Below, piece by piece: positions 9,351-19,273 of a stretch of DNA of 64,000 nucleotides. Below the pieces are notes generated by a model, which saw only the letters and a list, made by a program, of their open reading frames with translations, had not been told where the DNA came from and did not search any database. The stretch is from Stenotrophomonas maltophilia (GTDB lineage: Bacteria > Pseudomonadota > Gammaproteobacteria > Xanthomonadales > Xanthomonadaceae): positions 372,001 to 436,000 of the forward strand of contig NZ_NEQV01000004.1 of assembly GCF_002799245.1 (NCBI RefSeq). The letters are read 5' to 3'. Within the stretch, counting starts at the first letter, position 1; every line of letters starts with the position of its first letter. The translations under genes and the position numbers were made by a program.

Positions 9351-9797
9351 TCACGTCCCCACATGCACCCGGTTGGCCTGCTCGGCCAGGCCCAGGTGAT
9401 CCAGCGCGATATCCAGTGCAAGCACGTAGCTCTGCGCGCCATAGCCGGCCGCGATGCCCAGGCGCTGGCCGACGCCGGCCGGCAGGCACGGTTCGGCCAC
9501 CGCGCCGTCGTCATGCACTTCCACGTAGGCATTGTGCAGGTAGGGCAGCAGGCGCTGCAGGCGCAGGCTGCCGGCACACGCACCCGGGTCAAGCAGGGTG
9601 ACCTCGCCGCGGCTGTGGTCGGCCACGCGCAGGGCATCCAGCAGTTCCTGCTCCGAGCCACAGGCACGGATCGCCACGCTGGTCCCGGCGTCGATCGCGC
9701 GATGCACCAGCGACTTCAGTACCGGCGCCGGCAGTGGCATCGCCGTGCGGATCAACGCGCCGGCCGCTTCCGGGCCGCGGATGATGAAGATCGACAT
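9351..9797 (-). CDS. Small protein resembling type II dehydroquinase (AroQ fold), likely not a dehydroquinase
   Basis: A 148-aa cytoplasmic protein. The C-terminal half matches the AroQ layout: LLDPGAC where AroQ has INPGA, AYVEVHDD where AroQ has the EVHxSN catalytic His motif, EPCLPAG where AroQ has REPFR, and GYGAQSYVLALDIAL like the final G-x-G-x-x-Y-x-x-A helix. The N terminus (MSIFIIRGPEAAG) resembles the LxGPNLNxLG strand but lacks the catalytic tyrosine loop. The histidine is kept, the Asn and Arg are not, so dehydratase activity is doubtful. It lies 3 nt after a similar-sized gene that may share the fold. The resemblance is by eye only. Confidence 0.6.
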   Translation of the reverse strand: MSIFIIRGPEAAGALIRTAMPLPAPVLKSLVHRAIDAGTSVAIRACGSEQELLDALRVADHSRGEVTLLDPGACAGSLRLQRLLPYLHNAYVEVHDDGAVAEPCLPAGVGQRLGIAAGYGAQSYVLALDIALDHLGLAEQANRVHVGT

Positions 9798-9800
9798 GGC

Positions 9801-10202
9801 TCAGCCCTCCTGCGCCAGGCGACGGCCAACGATGGCCAGTGACAGCGGGTAACCGGCCTGCTGGCTGCGCTGGTCGATGACCACGGCGGCCGGACCATGC
9901 TGCAGGCGCAGGCGCGCGTCCAGGCCGGGTTCGCTGGGGGCCTGCAGCTCGATGTACTGCGCCGGCAGCCGTTCCAGCGCCGCCTGCAACGCACCGCCTT
10001 CGGCCTGCCATTGCGCTTCGTCGGCCACGCCGACATCCAGCAGTACCCAGTCGGCCGAACGCGCCTGCGGCTGGCACAGGCACTGGCGTACTTCGGACAG
10101 GCTGGCGCAGTCGCTGCACAGCACGCGATGGCCGGCCAACTGCGCCGGCAGCTGCGGGCGCGGCGCCGACGAAGACGCGTGGCGGATCACCAGGAGGGTC
10201 AT
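9801..10202 (-). CDS. Hypothetical protein, possible second AroQ-fold-like protein
   Basis: A 133-aa protein with no confident family. Its pattern follows the downstream neighbour: a hydrophobic first strand (MTLLVIRHASSS), DWVLLDVGVAD where the neighbour has EVTLLDPGACAG, QYIELQAPSEP for YVEVHDDGAVAEP, and QQAGYPLSLAIVGRRL for the final helix. This suggests an ancient tandem duplication with stronger decay here (the His is lost). ATG at 10202 is chosen because AAGGTG lies 5 nt upstream; an in-frame upstream start at 10244 would add an arginine-rich extension with no sign of conservation. Confidence 0.55.
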   Translation of the reverse strand: MTLLVIRHASSSAPRPQLPAQLAGHRVLCSDCASLSEVRQCLCQPQARSADWVLLDVGVADEAQWQAEGGALQAALERLPAQYIELQAPSEPGLDARLRLQHGPAAVVIDQRSQQAGYPLSLAIVGRRLAQEG

Positions 10203-10315
10203 ACAACACCTTGCGGAATGCGCCCTGCGGCGCGGTGGGCACACGATGCGCGTGCCGCCCGTAAAGGTGCGATGCCTGCTGCCGGGCCGGCGCGTAAAAC
10301 CTGCGTAACCCTTCC

Positions 10316-10404
10316 TGTAGCGCCGGGCCCATGCTCGGCTGCCACTCAGGCAAGCCGGATCCCTGCCCCGGGTGCAGCCGAGTGTGGGCCCGGCGCTACA
10401 GGAT
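10316..10404. repeat. Paired SMAG REPs (inverted)
   Basis: CTGTAGCGCCGGGCCCATGCTCGGCTGC... and its inverted partner ...GCAGCCGAGTGTGGGCCCGGCGCTACAG face each other across about 35 nt in the gap upstream of the signal peptidase gene. The imperfect long dyad could fold as a cruciform or RNA hairpin. Confidence 0.85.
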
Positions 10405-10470
10405 TCCGGCGCGGGAACCTATGCCGCGCGGTTGTGGTCCAATGCCGATACCACCTACCCGGAGCCTGAC

Positions 10471-11097
10471 ATGGATGCTGTTGCCCGCCCTCCCTTTTCC
10501 GAACGCGCGCTGGCCTGGTTGAAGAAGGAAGCATTGCCGCTGCTGGTGATGCTCGGCCTGCTCGCTGCCGCCCGCGATACCCTCGCCAACCACTACGTAG
10601 TGCCCAGTGGCTCGATGCAGCCGACCCTGCAGCCCGGCGACCGGGTGGTGGTGGACATGCGTGCCTATGGCCTGCGCCTGCCGTTCACCGGCAAGGAACT
10701 GATGTCCACCGGCGTTCCGCAGCGCGGTGAAGTGGCGGTGTTCGATTCACCGGCCGACGGCACCCGCCTGATCAAGCGCGTGGCGGCAGTGGCCGGTGAC
10801 CACGTGCAGATGCGCGAGGGCCACCTGAGCATCAACGGCCAGCCGCTGCAGATCGCCGACCTGCAGGACGTGGAAGCCTTCGGCGCGCGCCGTGCCCGCC
10901 TCGACCTGGACATGGGCGGCGGTCCGGACATCGCCGATCTGGTGGTGCCGGCCGGCAAGGTGCTGGTGCTGGGTGACCACCGCGGCAACAGCTTCGACGG
11001 CCGTTTCTTCGGCTTCGTCGACGCCGACAAGCTCTACGGCCGTGCGGTGGCGGTGTACTACCGCTCCGGCGACGGCTTCGAGTGGCAGCGGCTGTAA
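10471..11097 (+). CDS. lepB: Signal peptidase I
   Basis: Membrane serine protease that removes signal peptides from secreted proteins. The 208-aa protein has one N-terminal membrane helix (PLLVMLGLLAAARDTLA), the catalytic serine in PSGSMQPTL (Ser48), the lysine general base in RLIKRVAAVAGD (Lys102) and the late box VLGDHRGNSFDGRFFG. It is shorter than E. coli LepB (324 aa) and has one TM segment, as in many second copies in Xanthomonadaceae. The start is ATG 10471, with a weak CGGAG upstream. It stands alone, not beside lepA or rnc, so a main lepB may exist elsewhere. Confidence 0.93.
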   Translation: MDAVARPPFSERALAWLKKEALPLLVMLGLLAAARDTLANHYVVPSGSMQPTLQPGDRVVVDMRAYGLRLPFTGKELMSTGVPQRGEVAVFDSPADGTRLIKRVAAVAGDHVQMREGHLSINGQPLQIADLQDVEAFGARRARLDLDMGGGPDIADLVVPAGKVLVLGDHRGNSFDGRFFGFVDADKLYGRAVAVYYRSGDGFEWQRL

Positions 11098-11110
11098 GCT
11101 GAATCGATAC

Positions 11111-11139
11111 GTCAGGAGTATCAATCCTGACTTATCAGG
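11111..11139. promoter_or_regulatory. Overlapping dyads upstream of the MFS gene, possible operator
   Basis: GTCAGGA-GTATCAA-TCCTGAC (11111-11131) is a perfect 7-bp dyad. Its right arm also forms CCTGA-CTTA-TCAGG (11126-11139), so three CCTGA half-sites alternate in orientation. No T run follows, so a lepB terminator is less likely than a regulator site for the downstream transporter. The regulator is unknown. Confidence 0.4.
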
Positions 11140-11220
11140 TTATGGATCGACTGGATGGACGGGCCTAGTCTGAGGCCCGTTCCCTCCCACGCCCGGCCGC
11201 CCCACCGGCCCATCGATCCC

Positions 11221-12477
11221 ATGACTGGCGAAACCGCGGCGGCCCTCGAGCGCCGCCCCCACACTGTCGATTCCAGCGCCGAGACCCGCATCCAGCAGGG
11301 CACGCCGGCCTTCCGCCGCACCGCGCTGGCACTGTTCCTGGCCGGCTTCTCCACCTTCGGCCTGCTGTATACCGTGCAGCCGCTGCTGCCCGAATTCAGC
11401 CGCCATTTCGGCGTGTCCGCCGCCGGCAGCGCGATGTCGCTGTCGTTGACGACCGGAACCCTGGCCGTGGCGATGCTGCTGGCCGGCCTGCTGTCCGATG
11501 CGATCGGCCGCCGCCCGTTGATGATCGTCGCGCTGTTGGCCTCGGCCGTGCTGTCGCTGGGCACGGCGCTGGTGGATGACTGGACCACGCTGCTGGTGCT
11601 GCGCACCCTGCTCGGCCTGGCGCTGAGCGGCGTGCCGGCGGTGGCGATGACCTACCTGGTCGAGGAAATGGACAGCCGCGCACTGGGCCTGGCGATGGGC
11701 CTGTACATCGGCGGCAACGCCATCGGTGGCATGAGCGGGCGCCTGCTGGCCGGCATCATCGCCGACCACTGGGGCTGGCGCTGGGGTATCGGCGTGGTCT
11801 CGATCATCGCAGTGGCCAGTACCGTGCTGCTGTGGCTGCAGCTGCCGCCGTCGCGCCACTTCCATCCTCGTCGTGACGGGCTGCGCCAGTTGCCGTCGCG
11901 CTGGCGCGCGCTGTTCGCCGACCCGGGCCTGCCGTGGCTGTTCGCCACCTCGTTCGTGCTGATGGGTGTATTCGTCACCCTCTACAACTACCTGGGTTAT
12001 CACCTGCTGGCGCCGCCGTACCACCTCAGCCAGACCGTGGTCGGCCTGATCTTCAGTGTCTACCTGGTCGGCACCTTCAGTTCGGCGTGGATGGGCCAGC
12101 AGGCCACGCGATACGGGCGCGGCCGCATCCTGTCGATCTCGTTCGCGCTGATCGGCGCCGGCATCGCGCTGCTGGCGATGCCATGGCTGAGCACGATGGC
12201 GCTGGGCATCGCGCTGGTGACCTTCGGCTTCTTCGGCGGCCACTCGGTGGCCAGCAGCTGGGTCGGCAGCCGTGCCGGTGCGATGCGTGCCGAAGCCTCG
12301 GCGCTGTATCTGTTCGCCTACTACCTCGGGTCCAGCGTGCTGGGCGGGGTGGGTGGCCTGGCCTATGCGGCGTGGGATTGGCGTGGTGTCTGCGTATTCG
12401 CCGCAGTGCTGACCCTGATCGGTGGTGGCATCGTCTGGGCGCTGCAGCAGCGCGCGCCGCAGCCGGTCACGGCGTGA
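11221..12477 (+). CDS. MFS transporter, YnfM/arabinose-efflux-like
   Basis: A 418-aa inner-membrane protein with about 12 hydrophobic helices and a cytoplasmic N-terminal tail of about 30 residues. The loop between helices 2 and 3 has the MFS signature GLLSDAIGRRPLMI. The opening FSTFGLLYTVQPLLPEFSRHF is typical of the YnfM/drug-resistance transporter group. The substrate is unknown; proton-driven efflux is the family expectation. The start is ATG at 11221. It converges with a LysR gene beyond a REP cluster, so that LysR is not an obvious divergent regulator of it. Confidence 0.88.
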   Translation: MTGETAAALERRPHTVDSSAETRIQQGTPAFRRTALALFLAGFSTFGLLYTVQPLLPEFSRHFGVSAAGSAMSLSLTTGTLAVAMLLAGLLSDAIGRRPLMIVALLASAVLSLGTALVDDWTTLLVLRTLLGLALSGVPAVAMTYLVEEMDSRALGLAMGLYIGGNAIGGMSGRLLAGIIADHWGWRWGIGVVSIIAVASTVLLWLQLPPSRHFHPRRDGLRQLPSRWRALFADPGLPWLFATSFVLMGVFVTLYNYLGYHLLAPPYHLSQTVVGLIFSVYLVGTFSSAWMGQQATRYGRGRILSISFALIGAGIALLAMPWLSTMALGIALVTFGFFGGHSVASSWVGSRAGAMRAEASALYLFAYYLGSSVLGGVGGLAYAAWDWRGVCVFAAVLTLIGGGIVWALQQRAPQPVTA

Positions 12478-12483
12478 TCCCAT

Positions 12484-12602
12484 CCGTAAGGTAGTGCCGG
12501 CCGCTGGCCGGCACCCCTCCGCAAACGCTTCGCACAGCGTCTGGTAGCGGCCGACCTTGGTCGGCGCTGTGGCTTTGGGCCAACCAGGGTTGGCCGCTAC
12601 CG
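12484..12602. repeat. REP cluster between convergent MFS and LysR genes
   Basis: Two palindromes: GGTAGTGCCGGCCGCTGGCC...GGCAC (about 12490-12516) and a longer one (about 12543-12601) that begins GGTAGCGGCCGACCTTGG, contains GCCAACCAGGGTTGGC and ends CCGCTACC. They separate two convergent genes, a typical REP position. Confidence 0.8.
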
Positions 12603-12615
12603 GATTGCATTCGGC

Positions 12616-13524
12616 TCAGCCCTCCGCGAACGCTTCGCGCAGCAACCCGGCGAAGTTGCGGATCAGCGGTGTCACGCCTTCGCGATGCCACGCCAGCTGC
12701 ACCTCCGAATGCGCGCCGGCATCGGCCAGTGCCACGAAGCGCGCGCCTTCCACCCGGATGTGGTCGCACGACGACGGCAGGATTGCTGCGCCCAGGCCGG
12801 CAGCAGCAAGACTGATCAGGGTCGAGGCTTCGCCTGCCTCCTGCACGATGCGCGGGGTGAAGCCCGCGGCCGCGCACAACGCGATCATGTGGTCGTGGAT
12901 GCCCGCACCGGCGCTGCGGCGGAACGCCACGAACGGCTCCTGCGCGAAGTCGCGCAGCGACAGCGTGCCCTGTTTCGAAAGCCTGCGCAGGGCAGGGTGG
13001 TCGGCATGCACGATCAGCGCCAGCGGGTCGACAAACAGGCTGTGCGCCACCAGTTCCGGCGGCAATGCACGCTTGCGGATGATGCCCACATCCAGGCTCC
13101 CGTCGAGCAGTGCATCGATCTGCTGCAGTGTGTTCATCTCGCTCAGCTGCAGCCGCACCTGTGGGTACTGCTGGCGGTAGCGCAGGATCGAACGCGGAAT
13201 CTGCGGTGACAGCGGCGTGGCCCGGGTCAGGCCGATACGCAGCTCACCCTGTTCGCCGCGCTGCGCGCGCTGCACCTCGTCCACCGCGGTTTCCACGTGC
13301 TGCACGATGGCGCGTGCACGTTCCTGCAGCAGCTCGCCCGCAGGCGTCAGCTGCACGCGGCGGTGGCTGCGCACGAACAGGCGCGCGCCGATCAGGTCCT
13401 CCAACTGGCGGATCTGCTGGCTGAGCGGCGGCTGCGACATGCCCAGCCGCTCCGCCGCCTGGCCGAAGTGCAGCGTATCGGCAACGGCCAGGAAGTAGCG
13501 CAGGTGGCGGAGTTCGATGGACAT
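12616..13524 (-). CDS. LysR-family transcriptional regulator
   Basis: A 302-aa DNA-binding regulator. The N-terminal winged helix-turn-helix reads LRHLRYFLAVADTLHFGQAA, then ERLGMSQPPLSQQIRQLED (recognition helix), followed by a linker helix and a periplasmic-binding-protein-like effector domain (about residues 90-300) with GSLDVGIIRK and AAGLGAAILPSS. It resembles the BenM/CatM/HcaR subgroup by its start (RHLRYFxAVAD...FGxAAERLxxSQPPLSxQI). The gene it controls is not evident: it converges with the MFS gene, and its 5' side faces a repeat-filled gap. Confidence 0.9.
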   Translation of the reverse strand: MSIELRHLRYFLAVADTLHFGQAAERLGMSQPPLSQQIRQLEDLIGARLFVRSHRRVQLTPAGELLQERARAIVQHVETAVDEVQRAQRGEQGELRIGLTRATPLSPQIPRSILRYRQQYPQVRLQLSEMNTLQQIDALLDGSLDVGIIRKRALPPELVAHSLFVDPLALIVHADHPALRRLSKQGTLSLRDFAQEPFVAFRRSAGAGIHDHMIALCAAAGFTPRIVQEAGEASTLISLAAAGLGAAILPSSCDHIRVEGARFVALADAGAHSEVQLAWHREGVTPLIRNFAGLLREAFAEG

Positions 13525-13610
13525 GGGTGCAGTCTAGCCAGCCTGACGCAGGGCTTGTCGTCTTCTTCGATCGTTTTCCCGCCAGCCGGACATGGCTCGA
13601 CTCTGCAGAA

Positions 13611-13710
13611 GCATCCATGCATGGCGTGGATCTACCTGTCGACCAAGGTCGACACCTACCAACAGCGGCGGGAAGCTGTCGAAGACCGAGCCGCCCCGCC
13701 ATCCCACGGA
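13611..13710. repeat. MITE-like palindromic element, second copy with different interior
   Basis: Shares the start ATCCATGCATGGCGTGGATCT, the internal CTGTCGAAG and the end CCCCGCCATCCCACGGAA with the element at 9115-9277, but the middle is a different dyad (CTGTCGACC-AAGGTCGACA). It lies in the 257-bp gap between the two LysR genes. Confidence 0.7.
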
Positions 13711-13780
13711 ATGCCCGCGTTTGAGGCCGGCGTTGCCCTGGCTTGAAGCAGGTGCAGGGCGCAGCCCCGCCGGACACCCC

Positions 13781-14749
13781 TCACCGCTCCGAATGCCCGC
13801 TCTGGTCGTAGTCGCGCGGACTGAACAGCTCCGGCTGGATCAGCTCGATGAACGCCCGCGCCTGCGCCGACAACGCCTTGCCCCGGCGCACGATCACCCC
13901 GTAACTGCGCTCAGGGAACCAGCGCTTCATCGACCGCGCCGCCAGCCGCTCGCGGTCGGCCTCGTTCAGGCACAGCGCCGGCACGATCGAAATGCCCATG
14001 CCCATCGCCACGTACTGCTTGATCACCTCCCAGCCGCCCACTTCCAGTGCCACGGTGTAGGCGATGCGGTGACGCTGGAACACCTGGTCGACCAGGCGAT
14101 ACGTGATCTGCCGCTTCGGCGGCAGCACCAGCGGATAGCGTGCGATATCGGCCAGTTCCAGCTCGCCACCGCCGGCCAGCGGATGGTCGTGCGGTGCGAT
14201 CAGCACCTGCTCGAAGCGATACGCCGGTGCGTAGCTGAGGTCGGCCGGCACATCGGTCATCGAACCGATCGCCAGGTCGGCGGCATCCTCGCGCAGCAGG
14301 TCGGTGCCGTCGGCGCTGATCGCGTTGTGCAGGGTCAGGCGCACATCCGGGTGGTGCAGGCGGAAACGTTCGACGATCTTCGGCAGCAGGTACAGGATGG
14401 TCGAGCTGTTGGCGGCGATGTTCAGCTCGCCCGCGTCCAGGCCGCGCACCTTGTCGCGGAAGCGCGCCTCCAGCCCGTCCAGGTTCTCCACCAGCGGCTG
14501 CGCCATCTCGTACAGCAGCTGGCCCTCGCGGCTGGGCACCAGGCGCCGCCCGCTGCGCTCGAACAGCGGTACCCCCAGCTCCCGTTCCAGCGCCTGCAGC
14601 TGCAGGCTGATGGCCGGCTGGCTGACGAACAGCGCCTCAGCCGCCCGTGAGACCGAGCCCAGGCGCACGGTCTGGCAGAACGCGCGCAGCGGTTTCAGCC
14701 GGTCGGATTTGTAGGAAAAACGCGGGCTTGGCGGGGGGCGCGTGGTCAT
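13781..14749 (-). CDS. LysR-family regulator, probable regulator of aceBA
   Basis: A 322-aa LysR regulator of the CysB-like group (start FSYKSDRLKPLRAFCQTVRL, then SVSRAAEALFVSQPAISLQL as the HTH). The effector domain includes GELNIAANSSTILYLLPKIV and GMGISIVPALCL. It is transcribed divergently from malate synthase across 110 bp rich in AT and dyads, the usual arrangement for a LysR regulator and its target, so it probably senses a metabolite of the acetate/glyoxylate route. ATG at 14749 is preferred; ATG at 14785 would extend into the shared promoter region. Confidence 0.88.
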   Translation of the reverse strand: MTTRPPPSPRFSYKSDRLKPLRAFCQTVRLGSVSRAAEALFVSQPAISLQLQALERELGVPLFERSGRRLVPSREGQLLYEMAQPLVENLDGLEARFRDKVRGLDAGELNIAANSSTILYLLPKIVERFRLHHPDVRLTLHNAISADGTDLLREDAADLAIGSMTDVPADLSYAPAYRFEQVLIAPHDHPLAGGGELELADIARYPLVLPPKRQITYRLVDQVFQRHRIAYTVALEVGGWEVIKQYVAMGMGISIVPALCLNEADRERLAARSMKRWFPERSYGVIVRRGKALSAQARAFIELIQPELFSPRDYDQSGHSER

Positions 14750-14859
14750 CGTGTTACGAGTATTAGCACAACTTATGTAGAACATTGCAAAAACTGTTTT
14801 GCCAAATACTCAGGCGCGGCGGCACCGTGGAGTCGTTCCCCCACTGCTGGAGTCGTCCC
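14750..14859. promoter_or_regulatory. Divergent LysR-aceBA control region
   Basis: An AT-rich stretch with three dyads: GAGTATT (14759-14765) faces AATACTC (14805-14811); GCAAAA-ACTG-TTTTGC spans 14787-14802; and TATTAGCACAACTTATG lies at 14761. The positions are right for LysR recognition and activation sites between the divergent genes. Exact -35/-10 boxes for aceB are not clear. Confidence 0.5.
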
Positions 14860-16482
14860 ATGTCCGCCGTCGCTTCCGCTGTTTCCACCCCCGCCACCAA
14901 GGCGACCCCCGGCATCGCACTGGCGACCCGGGTGGCCGGCCAGGACACCCTGCTGCCGGCGCCGCTGCTGGCCCTGCTGGTGTCCCTGCACCGTGCGGTG
15001 GAACCGGGCCGGCAGGCGCGGCTGCAGGCCCGCCGTGAGCGCCAGGCGTTCTTCGACCAGGGCGGCCTGCCGGATTTCCGCGAAGACACCACCGCGATCC
15101 GTAGCGGAGACTGGACCGTCGCACCGCTGCCGGCCGCGCTGCAGGACCGTCGCGTCGAGATCACCGGCCCGACCGACCCGAAGATGGTCATCAACGCGCT
15201 GAACTCCGGCGCCCGGGTGTTCATGGCCGACTTCGAGGATTCGACCTCGCCGACCTGGCGCAACCTGCTGGCGGGCCAGCAGTCGCTGGCCGCCGCGGTG
15301 CGTGGTGAGCTGGAATACACCGCACCCAATGGCAAGCACTACACCCTGCGCCCGCACGACGAGCAGGCGGTGCTGATCGTGCGCCCGCGTGGCTGGCACC
15401 TGAACGAGAAGCACGTGCGCATCGATGGCCAGTTCATTGCCGGTGGCCTGTTCGACGCGGCGGTGTTCGCCTTCCACAACGCCCGCACCCTGCAGGCCAA
15501 GGATCGCGGCCCGTACTTCTACCTGCCCAAGCTGCAGAGCATGGAAGAGGCGGCGCTGTGGGAGACCGCGCTGTCGCACATCGAGGGCATGCTCGGCCTG
15601 CCGCACGGCCAGATCAAGGTGACCGTGCTGATCGAAACGCTGCCGGCGGTGTTCGAGATGGATGAGATCCTGCACGCGCTGCGTGACCGCATCGTCGGCC
15701 TGAACTGCGGGCGCTGGGATTACATCTTCTCGTACCTGAAGACGTTCCGCCGCCACGCCGACCGCGTGCTGCCCGAACGCGGCCAGGTGACCATGACCCA
15801 GCCGTTCCTGAAGGCGTATTCGGAACTGCTGATCCGGACCTGCCATCACCGTGGTGCACATGCAATGGGCGGCATGGCCGCGCAGATTCCGATCAACAAC
15901 GATGCCGCCGCCAACGAACAGGCAATGGCCCGCGTGCGCGCCGACAAGCTGCGCGAAGTCAGCGCCGGCCACGACGGTACCTGGGTCGCGCACCCGGCAC
16001 TGATTCCGGTGGCGATGGCGATCTTCGACGAGCACATGCCGGGTGCGAACCAGCACAGCGTGCTGCGCCAGGATGTGCGCGTCAGCCGCGACGAACTGAT
16101 CGCGCGGCCGCCGGGCACCATCACCCGCGCCGGTTTCGAAGGCAACGTGGAAGTCTGCGTGCGCTATCTGGCCGCGTGGCTGGATGGCAACGGCTGCGTG
16201 CCGATCCATCACCTGATGGAGGACGCGGCCACCGCCGAGATCAGCCGCAGCCAGCTGTGGCAGTGGCTGCATACGCCGGGCCAGCAGCTGGACGATGGCA
16301 CCGCGATCGACCTGGCCCTGCTGGATTCCACCCTGGCGCAGCTGCCGGCACGGCTGGGCGATACCGCCGCGCTGCCCGGTGGCGCACGCATCAGCGAAGC
16401 CATCACCCTGCTCGGCGAATTGAGCCGTAGCGAAGAACTGACCGATTTCCTGACCCTGCCGGCCTACGCGCGCATCGACTGA
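14860..16482 (+). CDS. aceB: Malate synthase A
   Basis: Condenses glyoxylate with acetyl-CoA to malate in the glyoxylate shunt. The 540-aa length fits the A isoform. Visible motifs: [31 protein letters not shown] (the Asp/Glu of the Mg-glyoxylate site), [20 protein letters not shown], the active-site strand [17 protein letters not shown], and [13 protein letters not shown]. It is first in a two-gene unit with aceA, 64 bp apart, and divergent from a LysR gene. The start is ATG 14860. Confidence 0.97.
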   Translation: MSAVASAVSTPATKATPGIALATRVAGQDTLLPAPLLALLVSLHRAVEPGRQARLQARRERQAFFDQGGLPDFREDTTAIRSGDWTVAPLPAALQDRRVEITGPTDPKMVINALNSGARVFMADFEDSTSPTWRNLLAGQQSLAAAVRGELEYTAPNGKHYTLRPHDEQAVLIVRPRGWHLNEKHVRIDGQFIAGGLFDAAVFAFHNARTLQAKDRGPYFYLPKLQSMEEAALWETALSHIEGMLGLPHGQIKVTVLIETLPAVFEMDEILHALRDRIVGLNCGRWDYIFSYLKTFRRHADRVLPERGQVTMTQPFLKAYSELLIRTCHHRGAHAMGGMAAQIPINNDAAANEQAMARVRADKLREVSAGHDGTWVAHPALIPVAMAIFDEHMPGANQHSVLRQDVRVSRDELIARPPGTITRAGFEGNVEVCVRYLAAWLDGNGCVPIHHLMEDAATAEISRSQLWQWLHTPGQQLDDGTAIDLALLDSTLAQLPARLGDTAALPGGARISEAITLLGELSRSEELTDFLTLPAYARID

Positions 16483-16546
16483 CTGCCGCCCGCGTTTTCC
16501 GTCGCTTTCCTCCCCGCTGCACGCACGAACCGAACTGGAGAAAGAC

Positions 16547-17848
<1,302 letters not shown>

Positions 17849-18252
17849 CCCGGTAGTGCCGGCCGTCGGCCGGCACTACCGAAGCCTCGAAATCTGATCA
17901 GGGTGGCCAGGGAAGGGCCAGACAACGCCGGCCGGTCGGGGGACCTGCCGGCGTTGTTGTATCGATGCAAAGGTGCTGGCAGCGGGCAGCGTCAATCAGG
18001 CGCACCCCGGGTCCCGGCAACTTGGCCGAAACCCTGTGAAACCCGGCATCGGATTGATCCAGCAGGAGTTTTGCCCGGACACCCGTGACCAGAACGGGCC
18101 ACCACCGATCTTCACATCAATCAAGATCGGCGGAAGGGTCAAAATGGGATAGGGCGCACACTTTAAAGCGGTGCTATGCTCCGCGGCTCACCAGGGGACG
18201 CTGGCGGCGGGTGCAGGGAATGACCGGCAGGGGTGCGGCCGAGAACAGTGAT
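17849..18252. other. 404-bp gap: REP, inverted repeat, leader of the GGDEF gene
   Basis: Holds a perfect REP hairpin (17852-17880: GGTAGTGCCGGCC-GTC-GGCCGGCACTACC) and a second dyad, ACAACGCCGGC (17922-17932) with GCCGGCGTTGT (17947-17957), probably an aceA terminator. After that comes unstructured leader. An AT-rich patch (CACTTTAAAGCGGTGCTATGCT, about 18158-18179, shown here as two overlapping pieces) may contain the promoter of the GGDEF gene. No gene is seen. Confidence 0.6.
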
Positions 18253-19260
18253 ATGACGACAGGTATCGCCCGGGTGGCGATGGCCGAGATCGTGCACGCT
18301 CTGTTGTCAGATGCCGAGGTGGCATTGTTCGCCAGATTCGCCCGCGCATGCAAGCTCCGTGCCGGACAGTGGCTGTTCCAGCGTGGCCACCGCGGCGAGC
18401 GCATGTATGTGATCCTCGAAGGCCAGATCGAACTGGACTTCGGCGAGGACCTGGTGATCAAGACGCTCGGGCAGCATGAGTTCTTCGGAGAACTGGGCCT
18501 GCTGGTCGGCGACCACCTGCGCAGCGCCAGTGCGCGCGCGCTGGTCGACTGCGATGTGCTGGAGCTGGGCCCGGCCGATTTCCACCGGCTGGTCGAATCC
18601 GATCCCGGCCTGGTGGCCTACTTCCTGCGCCGCACGATCATGCGCGTGCTGACCAACGAACAGGCACTGATCAGCCAGCTGCGCCGGCGCAACCACGATC
18701 TGGAAACCGCGCTGGACAACCTTTACATCACCACCCACCAGCTGACCCACACCCGTGAGCTGGTGCGTACCGATGAACTGACCGGGCTGCACAACCGCCG
18801 TGGCCTCACCCTGTACCTGCAGGAGTGCCACGAGCATGGCGAGGGGCCGCCGCAGGCGCTGCTGCTGATCGACTGCGACCGTTTCAAGCAGATCAACGAC
18901 CGCCACGGCCACCAGGCCGGCGATCGCGTGCTGCAGAGCATGGGCAACATCCTGCGCTCGATGGCCGGCGAACAGGACCTGGCCTGCCGCCTTGGCGGCG
19001 ATGAGTTCTGCCTGATCCTGCGCCGAGGCAACCACGAGATCGTGCAGCACGCTGCCGAGTTCATCCTCAGTGCGGTACATGGCCTGCTCGAGCGCAGCCA
19101 CGGCACGCCGCATGTAAGCCTGGTCAGCATCGGAGCCAGCCTGCTGGCCGCCGACGCGGACTGGAGCGAGTGGTATGCCAGCGCCGATCGGGCGCTGTAC
19201 CGCGCCAAGCGCGACGGCGGCAACTGCCTGCGCTGGGTAGATGATCCGGACGATCAATAG
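18253..19260 (+). CDS. Cyclic-nucleotide-binding GGDEF protein (probable cGMP-responsive diguanylate cyclase)
   Basis: A 335-aa cytoplasmic protein. Residues about 15-130 form a CNB domain with YVILEGQIELDF and the phosphate-binding cassette FFGELGLLVGDHLRSASARA, keeping the key Glu and Arg. A helical linker (LRRRNHDLETALDNLYITTH) joins it to a GGDEF domain with TDELTGLHNRRG, DCDRFKQINDRHGHQAGD and an intact GGDEF at about 248-252. No RxxD I-site precedes GGDEF (the place reads GEQD), so product inhibition may be absent. In Xanthomonas campestris a protein of this layout, encoded next to a class III cyclase, binds cGMP and makes c-di-GMP. ATG 18253 is chosen; 18220 is possible. The stop is 13 nt before the cyclase start. 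Confidence 0.88.
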   Translation: MTTGIARVAMAEIVHALLSDAEVALFARFARACKLRAGQWLFQRGHRGERMYVILEGQIELDFGEDLVIKTLGQHEFFGELGLLVGDHLRSASARALVDCDVLELGPADFHRLVESDPGLVAYFLRRTIMRVLTNEQALISQLRRRNHDLETALDNLYITTHQLTHTRELVRTDELTGLHNRRGLTLYLQECHEHGEGPPQALLLIDCDRFKQINDRHGHQAGDRVLQSMGNILRSMAGEQDLACRLGGDEFCLILRRGNHEIVQHAAEFILSAVHGLLERSHGTPHVSLVSIGASLLAADADWSEWYASADRALYRAKRDGGNCLRWVDDPDDQ

Positions 19261-19273
19261 GGAGATGCAGGCG

